From: Rhizomys pruinosus
Taxonomy: Eukaryota; Chordata; Mammalia; Rodentia; Spalacidae
DNA: 64,000 bases
NCBI GenBank assembly: GCA_009823505.1
Contig: VZQC01006256.1
Coordinates: 1,226,460 to 1,290,459, forward strand
Reading direction: 5' to 3'
Shown: positions 55,347 through 64,000 of the stretch, one piece after another
How the letters are laid out: every line of letters starts with the position of its first letter
Numbering within the stretch: the first letter of the stretch is position 1
Notes under the pieces: generated by a model
What the model saw: the letters and a program-made list of their open reading frames with translations, nothing else
Told to the model about the DNA's origin: nothing
Databases searched by the model: none
Translations under genes and position numbers: made by a program

Positions 55347-56120
55347 TTTTTTTTTAACATTTTTTATTGATGCTTTGTGCATTTCATACATCATTCAGTT
55401 CAGGCATATTTCCCTTTCCCTTCCCCCCCACCCCCACCCCATCCCATATCATGCATTCTGCCATAACTGTCCTGCATATTTCTCTCATTTTTTTTTTTTT
55501 TTTTAGCTATAAGTGATAATCCATGAGTACAAGCATCCTTCATGTAAAACCAATTTGCAGGCTGTTGTGCCGAAACCCCCACAGCCCCACCTTCCAGCGT
55601 GGGGTGAGGGGTTGTGTGTTCAATCAGGTTGATCAAATGAGGGTCCAGACTACATTGCTGTAGTTTCACCATTCACCCCAATCGCAGCCCTTACATTCTA
55701 CCACGCCCCCTCTTCCACAGATTATTCCCTGGGCTTAGAAAAGGGGCACAGGTGGATGAGAAGCAGATCAGTACACTTTCTCTGGAGCTGTTGTCTTGGA
55801 CTCTGGTCAGTTCTGGCTGTTTCCTTTCATGGGCTGACAGTTTATCCAGGAATAACCTTTCGATCCTACTAATGAAGCACAAGCAATTAGATATATAGGT
55901 ATTTAAACAGCATTAATAGTTATGGTAGGTTACTTTGGTATAGACACATATGTTTAGATGATATGTTGATCCATGAATTACATTTTTTCCTGTTAAGTAT
56001 GATGGGGTCTTACTGTGGCTTATGAGATCTCCTAAACTGTAGAGGATGTAAGCTTGTGGCATCAGCCATGGGTTATTCCTCCAAGGAGAGAAGTGTTTTA
56101 AGATAGAAGGATGAGGCTAC
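55347..56120 (-). mobile_element. LINE-1 3' fragment with TSD and aberrant 5' junction
   Basis: An antisense LINE-1 tail: T-run, TTTTTATTGATGCTTTGTGC, a C-rich tract (CTTCCCCCCCACCCCCACCC, about 55420-55440), CTGTCCTGCATATTTCTCTC and CTTCCACAGATTATTCCCTG. The 15-bp duplication TCATCCTTCTATCTT lies at 55332-55346 and 56121-56135. It sets the inserted length at 774 bases. The last 32 bases at the 5' junction (56089-56120) are an inverted copy of the flanking target plus six extra bases. No ORF2 frame remains. Confidence 0.85.
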
Positions 56121-56146
56121 TCATCCTTCTATCTTAAAACACTTCT
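56089..56146. repeat. Perfect 26-bp inverted repeat, 6-base loop
   Basis: The left arm (56089-56114, AGAAGTGTTTTAAGATAGAA and six more) and right arm (56121-56146, ending CTTAAAACACTTCT) are exact reverse complements. The loop is GGCTAC. The right arm is the target flank of the LINE-1 insertion, so the left arm is the copied part. Confidence 0.98.
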
Positions 56147-56474
56147 AGCTAATGTGTAGTGCCTTCTATAATGTAAATGCTAAATAAGTAGTTGCTGTAT
56201 ATTGTTTAGGGAATAAATGACTTGAAAAAAATCTGTGGATATTCAGGTTTAGTCCAATTTCAGTTGAATCAATAGATGTAGACAGAATATGTGGATAGAG
56301 TGGGCTAATTGCATGGAGTTAATAATTGTTAGACCATTCACTGATTAAAAATGAACAAAAACCAGAATGTCTTTTCTAATTCTCCATGCAGATCATCTCT
56401 GACCATTCATGAGATATTGACATGCATATTTTAAAGGCAGGAAAAATGAAGAGGAATTATACTATATTTTTATT
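56147..56474. other. Unique sequence
   Basis: No recognised feature. Confidence 0.4.
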
Positions 56475-56632
56475 CTAGTATGTGGAAGGCTGAGGCAGGA
56501 GGATTACTATGAGTTTGAGGACACTCTGGTCTACATAGTGAATTTCAGGGTAGTCTGTGCTACAGAGCGAGACCCTGTCTCAAAATAAATATAAATTAAA
56601 ACATGAATAAATAAATAAATAAGTAAATAAAA
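56475..56632 (+). mobile_element. B1 SINE (5'-degraded) with (AAAT)n tail
   Basis: GAAGGCTGAGGCAGGAGGAT, GGTCTACATAGTGAATTTCA and GCGAGACCCTGTCTCAAAAT, then an AATA tetranucleotide tail (about 56600-56632). Confidence 0.9.
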
Positions 56633-57314
56633 GTTAAGTAAATCTGTGAGTGCTATGAATAATATGTAACTGTAAGCTCACATTTCCTGGACATGTATCA
56701 GAGGATGTGTGTAGAGTTCTCTTCATTAGAGGAGCTTTGTCTTACTGCAGAATCATCATATCTGGCTCATGTCTTCCTTGGTTGACTGATGGGTAATGAG
56801 GAGAAATATGTTTAGGAGAAAGGAAAGCTTCAGAAGACAGGAATCCTGGAGGAGTTGGAGGAGAAACTGGGCTACATCACAAGCCATGAAAGAGGCCTTT
56901 CCAGTTAGAAGGAAGATGCACCCACCCTGTTGTATTCTAGTTCATCTTCTTTTGATTTTCTTTAAAGCATAGTATGTTATGTTATAAATTATATACTTAT
57001 ACTTTACTTTGGGTCCTTCTCTCTGCTTCTAGTGTATTTAAAGTCCTTTAGGGCAGGAATTTATATATTTGTAAAGTGACAATATCATTGTTTCCTTTGA
57101 ATACTTTCCAGTAGCAAAATTTTTCCACTGTGGACCTGTCCTGGTGTGTACAAATATAGAAGGCAATGTTTGCATAGTGCAAGAGTCCTTTAATTACATA
57201 TATGTACAATGTAAATACACACATTGTATATATATATATAGTGTGTATGTTTATATATAGTATAAAATAATTTGCACAGAATTATATATTGCTCTCTATA
57301 TAGGGAAATAAATG

Positions 57315-57315
<1 letters not shown>
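56633..57315. other. Unique AT-rich sequence
   Basis: TA-rich patches at 57220-57265. No exon or transposon recognised. Confidence 0.4.

Positions 57316-57352
<37 letters not shown>
57316..57352 (+). repeat. (TA)18 microsatellite
   Basis: Perfect TA run. Confidence 0.97.
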
Positions 57353-57355
<3 letters not shown>

Positions 57356-57430
57356 GAGAAATTTCCATTATACTCAGACTAACAGTTTTCTCGTTTGATT
57401 ATGCAGCTATAATAATTGTATTATGCTAGA
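57356..57430 (+). repeat. 75-bp dispersed element, copy 2
   Basis: Paralogue of 54822-54896: GATTATGCAGCTATAATAAT followed by TGTATTATGCT. Adjoins a (TA)n run just as copy 1 lies close to a (GT)n run. Confidence 0.65.
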
Positions 57431-57877
57431 GAAAGAAAGGGTATTCACTTTTAGGATTCCCTGATAATAAAAATTATCTAGAAAATCTTCTTCATGAAAC
57501 ATGTATCAAACAATAAATAGTATTCTGAGAAGGTACTCTGACCCCAAAAATCTGCCAAGGAAAAGGAGTGAGACCACGAAAGAGGAAAAGCATCAAATAA
57601 ACAGAGTAAGTACTGGAAATTAGCCACATAGATATAATGATAAGGAGCTCAATATAAATCTAAAAAAATCAAAAGGGATATGTCCACATTTTCCCAGATT
57701 TGTTTGTTTGTTGCATGTGAGTGATTTCTTCATGAAGAGAATGTCTGATGAATACAAACCAACCCTTACCTCCACCATCTGTGTCTATGTCTCAAACCAT
57801 GAATGGTGATTTCTGGTCTAACTTCAGTTGCAAACATTAAAAAAAAAAACAAGGTAATACAGCAATATTGGAAAGCA
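57431..57877. other. Unique sequence
   Basis: No recognised feature. Confidence 0.4.
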
Positions 57878-58060
57878 CAGCTTGGGAGCTGGGCAGATCT
57901 GGGCTTGGTTCTAGGTCTTGCTGTTTCTCTTAATCTTTGAGTAGTTACTTAAAACTTTTTGTGCCCCTATTTCCACATCTACAAAATGGGAATCATATTT
58001 GTTCCTACTTTATTCCTCCTACTTATTGTGAAATTGAAGGCATGGACTCCCCAGTGTGGA
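57878..58060 (+). mobile_element. MIR SINE
   Basis: AGATCTGGGCTTGGTTCTAG, GAGTAGTTACTTAAAACTTT and CCCCTATTTCCACATCTACA with AAAATGGGAATCATA. A well-preserved sense MIR. Confidence 0.85.
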
Positions 58061-58099
58061 TTCTGTACAAACCAGACAGTATAGAGCAAAGATCTACAT

Positions 58100-58200
58100 G
58101 GTTATCTGACACTATTATTTCTGTTTTATAAATTAGGAAACTGAGGCCTGAGCCTGCAAAATAAACTTGTCTAAAGTTCTGTACCAGATGAGAGATGCTG
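58100..58200 (-). mobile_element. MIR fragment, antisense
   Basis: TTTTATAAATTAGGAAACTG, AGGCCTGAGCCTGCAAAATA and ACTTGTCTAAAGTTC fit the antisense MIR core. Confidence 0.65.
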
Positions 58201-58220
58201 AATAAATGTGAAACAAGCCA

Positions 58221-59009
58221 ATGTGTCTCTGGACCTCATTTTTCAAACTCTAAGACTTGTATCACTTCTGGAATAAAGTATTAAAGTAAGGGGGAATGGG
58301 AACTTTTGTAATCTAAAAGTTTAAGATCAAATACTCTTCATGTGAGTTAGCCAAAAAAATCTCAGGAATGCCTAGGTCTGGCATTTTAAGCTTCTAACAA
58401 TCTTACCTTGATCTCTTTGGTCACTGTTATCCCACCGAGACTCATTATAAGAACCTTCCTTAAATGTTTAGTTGTCCGCAATCATGTCTTTTAAACTTGC
58501 AGGGTTCTATCTATTTGGAAGCCAAGATTCAGCAAAATATGTTCCAGTTAGCCAAATACTTGTGCCCTTCATATCTCAGTCTGTGAAGTTATTACCACAC
58601 GGTAATTGACTCTAGTGGTATCTTAGGGGCTCTGGGCTGCTTACTCCAGACCAGATGGAGCCAGAGATGTAGTAGAGACTCTGGTCAGATGAAGCCACAC
58701 TCTAGATCTTCCATCTGACCAGTCTTAGTGTTAAGATGATCAAAGTCAAACCACAGTCTTAGACTAAAGGCATATACTTTATACAGCCTCACATTGGAGT
58801 AATGGTTGGAGAAGACCAGAGGCCCAGGCCATCAGCTGGAGGAAAATGGGAGGCTAGTAACATAGCCTATGGAGAAGGCTCAGAGAGGTGGTGAGATGTA
58901 GGCTCAGAGGAGTCCTACCCATTACTGCTGTAAATCCTGGGTTTGCTCCTTTCCTACATAACTTCATCCTGCTTTAGTCGATTCACTTTTTCCATTACAG
59001 AATAGTTCT
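58221..59009. other. Unique sequence
   Basis: Contains an imperfect inverted repeat at 58681-58722 (14-bp stem with one bulge, CTGGTCAGATGAAG / CTTCCATCTGACCAG). No exon recognised. Confidence 0.4.
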
Positions 59010-59400
59010 ATCCCAGACTAGATAATTGATAAAGGGAAGAGATTTATTTTGGCCCATGGCTCTAGAGGCTGGGAAGTCCAGAAGCATGCTGCCAGCCTGA
59101 TCTTGGCTTCAGGTGAGACACTTTCAATTCAGGATAGGAAGTGGAAGGGCAAGCAAGTGAATATGAAAGAGAGAATATAGGAGTACATTTCCTTTGTAAC
59201 AAGTCACTCTTAGGTAACTAATTCAGTCCTGTGAGAATGGCAACTCACTTCTTACTACAAGGAAAATAGCACTCCATTCATGATGGCTCCCATTCCCTAT
59301 GAACCAAACAAAGCACTGGCTTCCACTCCCAACATTGCTGTATCAAAGAATTATGTTTCTGACACAAAGTTTAGGAGGATACAAACTGTGACATATACCA
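59010..59400 (-). mobile_element. MaLR LTR (MST/MLT1-like), antisense
   Basis: AAAGGGAAGAGATTTATTTT, GAGGCTGGGAAGTCCAGAAG, AAGTCACTCTTAGGTAACTA and TCATGATGGCTCCCATTCC resemble antisense ERVL-MaLR LTRs. It is a solo, decayed LTR with no internal retroviral genes. Confidence 0.5.
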
Positions 59401-59444
59401 AGCATAAGGTATTATAATTGTTTATTGTTATTGATTATTATTAG

Positions 59445-59550
59445 AGACAGATTCTTGCTAAGTAGCTTAGCATGGTCTTGAATTTGTAATCTTTCTGCCC
59501 ACCCCCACCAAGTGCAGGAATCACAGCTGTGTACTTCCATGTGCTCCACT
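59445..59550 (-). mobile_element. B1-type SINE, antisense, diverged
   Basis: AGAGACAGATTCTTGCTAAG, AGCATGGTCTTGAATTTGTA, AAGTGCAGGAATCACAGCTG and TGTACTTCCATG. Confidence 0.65.
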
Positions 59551-60019
59551 CATAGACTCCAAACCTGAGCTGTTGCTGAGATAAACAAGGTGGAAGACAT
59601 AATTGTCTAATTCTTCCCAGGCGGGTAGGATTTATAGATCAATTCCTTAACTATTAAGTTGCGACATAATAGTCATGAGATGAACAAGATTCTTTGAGGC
59701 AGAATAAGAGGTTTATGCTTAGAATTTAATGTGTAGATAGATGTGTGTGCTTCAGGAGTATAGAATAATCAGATCCTAAAATGTATCATTCCTTCTACAA
59801 AAATCTATAAAGTTGAAATCCACATAAATCACTGTTAGAAATATTAGGATATGTAGGGACATGGCCCCAACATTTTCTTGGAATACTTGATACATGGAAG
59901 ACTGAAACTTTGTGTTTAACTAAGTTATCAGAGGTCTGGATAGGAATCATAGCTTTTGCTGTCACCCAGTGGAATGCTTTTATTTAGTAAAGGGAAAGTA
60001 TATTCATGCACTATTTAGA
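59551..60019. other. Unique sequence
   Basis: No recognised feature. Confidence 0.4.
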
Positions 60020-60240
60020 AGCAGGAACTGGCAAGCCTTTCTTGCAAAGGACTATATCATAAACATGTTAGACTTGGCAGTCTCTGTTATGACCACTCAA
60101 CTCTGTCATGGTAGGGTAACAGCAGGTATAGTCTAAGCATAAGTGTAATAAACATGAGAGTAAGTGAGTTCAAATAAAACTTTATTTAAAAACAAGTGGT
60201 AGGATGGCATTGGCCTGTGATCCATAATTTATCAGCCCTC
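60020..60240 (+). mobile_element. Ancient non-autonomous hAT element (MER58-like), second copy
   Basis: AACTGGCAAGCCTTTCTTGC, GGCAGTCTCTGTTATGACCA, CTCAACTCTGTCATGGTAGG and AATAAAACTTTATTTAAAAA follow the same element as at 8240-8440. Here the words around ACTCAACTCTG are better kept. Family name tentative. Confidence 0.6.
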
Positions 60241-61294
60241 ATAAAGCCTAGCAATTTTTTAAAATATGATTTGATATCAATTTAATTTCAGTAACATAAT
60301 ATATTATCTGTTCAAATACATATTGCATGTTATATTTTAATAATCAAATTGAATAATATAGAATAAACATCATAAATATGTAAATTCCAAGAAATTATAG
60401 AAAGGATTTTTGGGTTTATATCTGGTTAGATGAATCAGTCACCTAAGAACTTAAACTTAATCCTTGATTATGTACTAAGGTGATTTTCTGTGGATTTGCA
60501 AGGGCAGCTCACCTTCCAAGTTGGAAGTTTTATCTTGGAAGACACCAATAAAATTCCAGCCTTTACTACAAATGAAGGGTGTATTAACTCTCTGTGTTGT
60601 CTCTCATGGCTATTTCTCACAAAGGTTAAGAATCTATAGAAAAAGGAAGGCCTTCAGGATGAGTTTTAGCTAAACGTTATGTTGGGAAATAAATGTGTTT
60701 CTAAGTGTGATTCTCTTTGTCTTTTCCATATCTGGCTGTCTCTGATCTAGCTCTATGGGTTATTTGTAAATCTGACAATATAGTGGAAGTCATTGGACTG
60801 CATGTGAGTGCTCAGTAGCTGGTTAACTGATGCAAGAGAATGAAGACAAAGCAGCCAGAGGTCTGCACCCAAATATGAGAAAATGTACCCTAGCTCTGCC
60901 TCATCATTTTCTCCTCTTGGCCTGGAAAGTACATTGATATCATGTGGATTTGGTTTTCTGGGGTATGGGTGGAAACGCCTTGCACTGAGTGAGGGCCAAG
61001 AGCCTGTCTTTACTCCCCAAACAATTTTTTTCTCCCCAAACAATTTTAAACTTACCAATATTATTTGACTCTGGCTTTGTGCCCCACTTATGGGATTTCT
61101 TAAATATGAAGCTGGAGCCCCAAATGTTCATTGTAAAGGAGATAAATTCAAAGCTTGAAAGTTCTTGAAAGTTGGTGGGTACTGAAAAAATAATACCCAG
61201 AGATAATTGGATTATAATTGCCATTGTATTGTCTTGTTTAGAAGTTTAACTCATATCTGTTGTTCTGTAAAGACTGTATGTATATGTGTGTGCA

Positions 61295-61300
<6 letters not shown>
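60241..61300. other. Unique sequence
   Basis: A 19-base direct repeat (CTCCCCAAACAATTTTT type) stands in tandem at 61013-61050. No exon or transposon recognised. Confidence 0.4.

Positions 61301-61338
<38 letters not shown>
61301..61338 (+). repeat. (GT)19 microsatellite
   Basis: Perfect GT run on the tail side of an antisense B4. Confidence 0.97.
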
Positions 61339-61339
<1 letters not shown>

Positions 61340-61389
61340 ATTTATGTGTTTGTGTGGGGATGTGTATATACCATGGCACAGTTTGTGGG

Positions 61390-61622
61390 GTTGAGAGGAA
61401 ACCGTCAGTAGTTAGTCTTCACCTTCCACCTGTCTGAGACAGGATCTCTAGTTTTCTGCTGCGTGCAACAGTCTCACTGACCCGTGAATTCTTTCTCTGA
61501 ATCCTGTACAACCATAGAATTGTGGATGTGCATGCTCTGTCTAGATTTGCATGGTTCTGTGCAGCTGAGATCAGGTCTTCATGAATGGCAAGCACTGCCC
61601 ACTGAAGCATCTCCCCAGCCAC
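61390..61622 (-). mobile_element. B4-family SINE, antisense
   Basis: GTCTGAGACAGGATCTCTAG, CAGCTGAGATCAGGTCTTCA, GGCAAGCACTGCCCACTGAA and GCATCTCCCCAGCC. Diverged ID-B1. Confidence 0.75.
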
Positions 61623-62829
61623 CTATCTGTTCCTTGATCTTTATGCTTTAGTTTGAGTCCTGCTCTGAGATAAAATTCTTGGAATGATTACTACCAATCT
61701 TTCTTCTTTGATTCTTGGATTCTTACTTGTCTTGCCTGTTTTATATTCAGAGCCTTTATCCCACAAGCATCCAAATCTCACAAGAAGCCCTTGTTCTTCT
61801 CATCTTTTTCTTCTGGATGTGATAATCTTCATCTTGGCTAACTCAGAGTCTTTGTGGTAAACTCCAGGGTTTTCCCAGAATAGGGAGACAAAGTTACTTT
61901 TTTTTCTTTTCTTGAGCTGTCACTGCATCTAAGATTTTTGTGGTATTAGTATCTATGTAGCCAATAATTACTATGATAGCATCTTCTTACTCTCTGAGTC
62001 ACTTAATGTATGCAGTGTCTTCTGCAATGTGGATTCTATTATATTTCACATGGGTGCAAACAAGGGAAACACACTTCCTTTAGGAATTTCTTTATTCTTT
62101 TCACTCAGTGGCCTCTGTCAAATGTTCCCAAGTATGGCTATCAGATAAAGTAACTCAATATACTGATGGGCTTCCAGCATTTTCACTTTTGGATTTTGAA
62201 ACATGAAAATCAATACAAATATACCCTTTTATCCTTACACAGGTCATTCATGTTGTATGTGCAAAGTACTAAGTGTGACTGGGATGATTTCCAAGGGTGT
62301 CATCTTCTGTGTGATTTAGTCTACAGGTTTAAACCTAACTTCAATTACAAGGTAAGTCCACCATAGTAAGTGCTGGTTCTGCACTGGGGGGCGAACAATG
62401 ATCCCGGTGGAGGATACAAACATGTTATCCCCCAAAGTATCCTTGGGAAATAATCATAAGGCAGGAGTGAAAGAGTATTGCATGTCTTCAATTACTTAGT
62501 TTCTAACAGGCAGAGAGAGACTGCAGTTGCTTCCAGTAATGTGGAGCTGACTCCCACGCTGGATTCCCTAGACTTCCCTACTGTTGACACTTTGGGATGG
62601 GTACTATTTTAAATCCAGTTCATGTTTGTCTAGTTAGCAGTAGCCTTGGCTTCTGTCCCCTGGGTGCTAGACTACCTTCCTTTCTCCTGGGGACAAAAAC
62701 CACCTGTGACTGGGAACTGATGCCCCAAGGCTTCAAGTGTGGATATGTGAAGCAGGCATCTTAGCATGTGGCTGGGCTTGACAGATCCCAAGGGATGACG
62801 GATGGTCCTGGTTCCAGAAGGACAATGTT
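61623..62829. other. Unique sequence
   Basis: No recognised feature in 1.2 kb. Confidence 0.4.
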
Positions 62830-63175
62830 TTAGTTTCATGTAAGGCAAATACCTGAAAAAAGCAACTTAGAGAAGAAAGGGTTGATTTGTCAGTTTACAA
62901 ATTCCAAGTTATAATCCATTGCTGTGGAGAAATCAAGGCAGGAACTGAAAGAGTCAAGAGCAGAGAGAGAATAGTCACACAGACCCTTTCTTGTTGCGTT
63001 TAGTACTCAGCTTCTCCTCTTCACTCTTCTCCAGCCCTGGGACCCAAACCAAGGAATAGCATCCTCCACAATGGGCTGGGGCTTCACACATCAATCAACA
63101 ATCCACAGAACCCTCCACAGACATGCCCACAAGCCAGTTTGGTCTAGATAACCCCTCAGTCAAAACTCTCTTCTT
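62830..63175. mobile_element. Rodent hAT (URR1-type) relic
   Basis: CTGAAAAAAGCAACTTAGAG, GAAGAAAGGGTTGATTTGTC, CACAATGGGCTGGGGCTTCA, ACATGCCCACAAGCCAGTTT and CTAGATAACCCCTCAGTCA match the common family whose full-length relative is at 23531-23997. Termini lost. Confidence 0.6.
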
Positions 63176-63436
63176 AGGTAGTTCTAGTAGTGTTGAAAAG
63201 TAACCAGTCCAGGCAAGGATGGGGTAGATCTTGGCAGCAAGAGGTTTTCTGTCCTCACTGCAGGACTGTCTTTAAAGCCTTCAGCCTGGTTCCCTCCATT
63301 TTCCTGGGAGCCTCTCTGCTCACCGTCTTGGCACTTTTACATCACAGCTCTGGCTTGTGTGCTTTTACCGCTCTGCTCCCGATCTGGTGCTCATCCATTC
63401 TGCAGTTCAACGTCATAATAAGGAAGACTTTCGTAG

Positions 63437-63790
63437 GGGCTGAGGAGATAGCTCAGTCAGTCAAGAACTTGCTGTGTAGGCAGGAGGAGCAGAGTTCATT
63501 CCCTAGAGCCTGTGTAAAAATCCAGGCATGGTGGCACATGCTTGTGATCTGAGCCCTAGGAAGCAGAGGCAGAAGGATCTTGGGCTTGCTGCCTAGCTAG
63601 CTTACTCAAATTATAGAGCTCCATGTGAGAGACTCTATTTCAAAAGCCAGTGTGGATTGTGTACTGAGGAACTGCATCTGAGGTTGACCTGTGTTCCCTG
63701 CACACAGGTGCACACATATGAATGTGCAGCTGACACATATGCATTCTCACATACATAAGCAGTCACATACATGTACACACATGCACATTA
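63437..63790 (+). mobile_element. B4-family SINE (ID-B1 dimer), sense
   Basis: The ID-like head (GGGGCTGAGGAGATAGCTCA) is followed by the B1-like body (CCAGGCATGGTGGCACATGC, AGGAAGCAGAGGCAGAAGGA, GAGACTCTATTTCAAAAGCC), then a CACATATG-rich tail and an A-run. The most complete B4 in the window, with both halves in order. Confidence 0.88.
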
Positions 63791-63859
63791 AAAAAAAGAA
63801 TTGTCGGAGATCTCCTGAGGGCAAAGGAAGGTACCGGGGCGCAGGCTGAAGAGTCGTGT

Positions 63860-63886
63860 CCCCCACCCCCCACCCCCGCCCCCGCC
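63860..63886 (-). repeat. C-rich tract, potential G-quadruplex on the minus strand
   Basis: Four runs of five or six C (CCCCCACCCCCCACCCCCGC and on), each separated by one base, outside any LINE-1. On the minus strand it satisfies the G-quadruplex rule with very short loops. Confidence 0.8.
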
Positions 63887-64000
63887 AACTGGGATTACGA
63901 AGGCATCTGAAGGAGGCAAGCAAAGCAAGCCTTCAACACTGTGAAGAGGCATTTAGGACTCACATTGGAATACAGGCAAGGAGAAGCCCATATGCCAGGA

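Noticed and set aside
56089..56146. MicroRNA precursor
   Set aside because: Stem is perfectly paired, the loop has only six bases, and one arm is explained as an inverted copy of the LINE-1 target flank. Kept as a junction finding instead.

Overview
The window is non-coding mammalian DNA, and the repeats identify a rodent. It carries B1 (7SL-derived), B2/B3 and B4 (ID-B1 dimer) SINEs together, rodent LINE-1 3' ends, URR1-type hAT elements and long (TG)n microsatellites, over an older layer of MIR, L2, MaLR and hAT fragments shared by placental mammals. The freshest B2 copies (perfect or near-perfect target-site duplications, intact A-tails) do not look like the common house mouse or rat B2. 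They contain a CTCCAGTTCCAGGGG box, sometimes tandemly duplicated. I therefore favour a muroid or other myomorph rodent outside Mus and Rattus, but I cannot name the species. I see no IAP-like or other intact endogenous retrovirus.

I could not support any protein-coding gene, tRNA or rRNA. The longest open frames (169, 168, 179 and 187 codons) are respectively a 33-bp minisatellite whose period is a multiple of three, two chance frames, and the carboxy end of a dead LINE-1 ORF2. The DNA is intergenic or lies inside a large intron.

Layout: 0-5 kb mixes B2 and B4 SINEs with unique DNA. At 5.22-5.65 kb there is a 13-copy, 33-bp, CpG-rich minisatellite. 6-11 kb holds B1, MIR, an old hAT copy, a LINE-1 tail and a B2. 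11-18 kb is repeat-poor and contains two blocks that look like conserved non-coding elements (17.17-17.58 and 17.69-17.99 kb). 18-32 kb is a mixed tract with a full-length URR1-like element bearing 74-bp inverted termini (23.53-24.00 kb). 32-43.4 kb is densely packed with LINE-1 3' fragments and B2 copies, including a stacked and nested B2 cluster at 38.6-39.35 kb, a 250-bp A/T-only block and a LINE-1 inserted in a B2 tail. 43.4-47.5 kb is again repeat-poor, with a small GC-rich island near 44 kb. 47.5-64 kb is a mixture of microsatellites, B4, B2, B1, LINE-1 and old repeats.

The strongest unusual structure is at 55.33-56.15 kb. A LINE-1 3' fragment with a 15-bp target-site duplication ends at its 5' junction in a perfect 26-bp hairpin, made by an inverted copy of the flanking target DNA. 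Other points of interest are a B2 subfamily marked by a 17-bp internal duplication plus a CCTAG box, a 75-bp element present twice 2.5 kb apart, and a strong CTCF-like motif at 37.23 kb. All family assignments are from memory of consensus sequences without a database search, so subfamily names are tentative and most boundaries are accurate only to about 10-30 bases, except where a target-site duplication fixes them.
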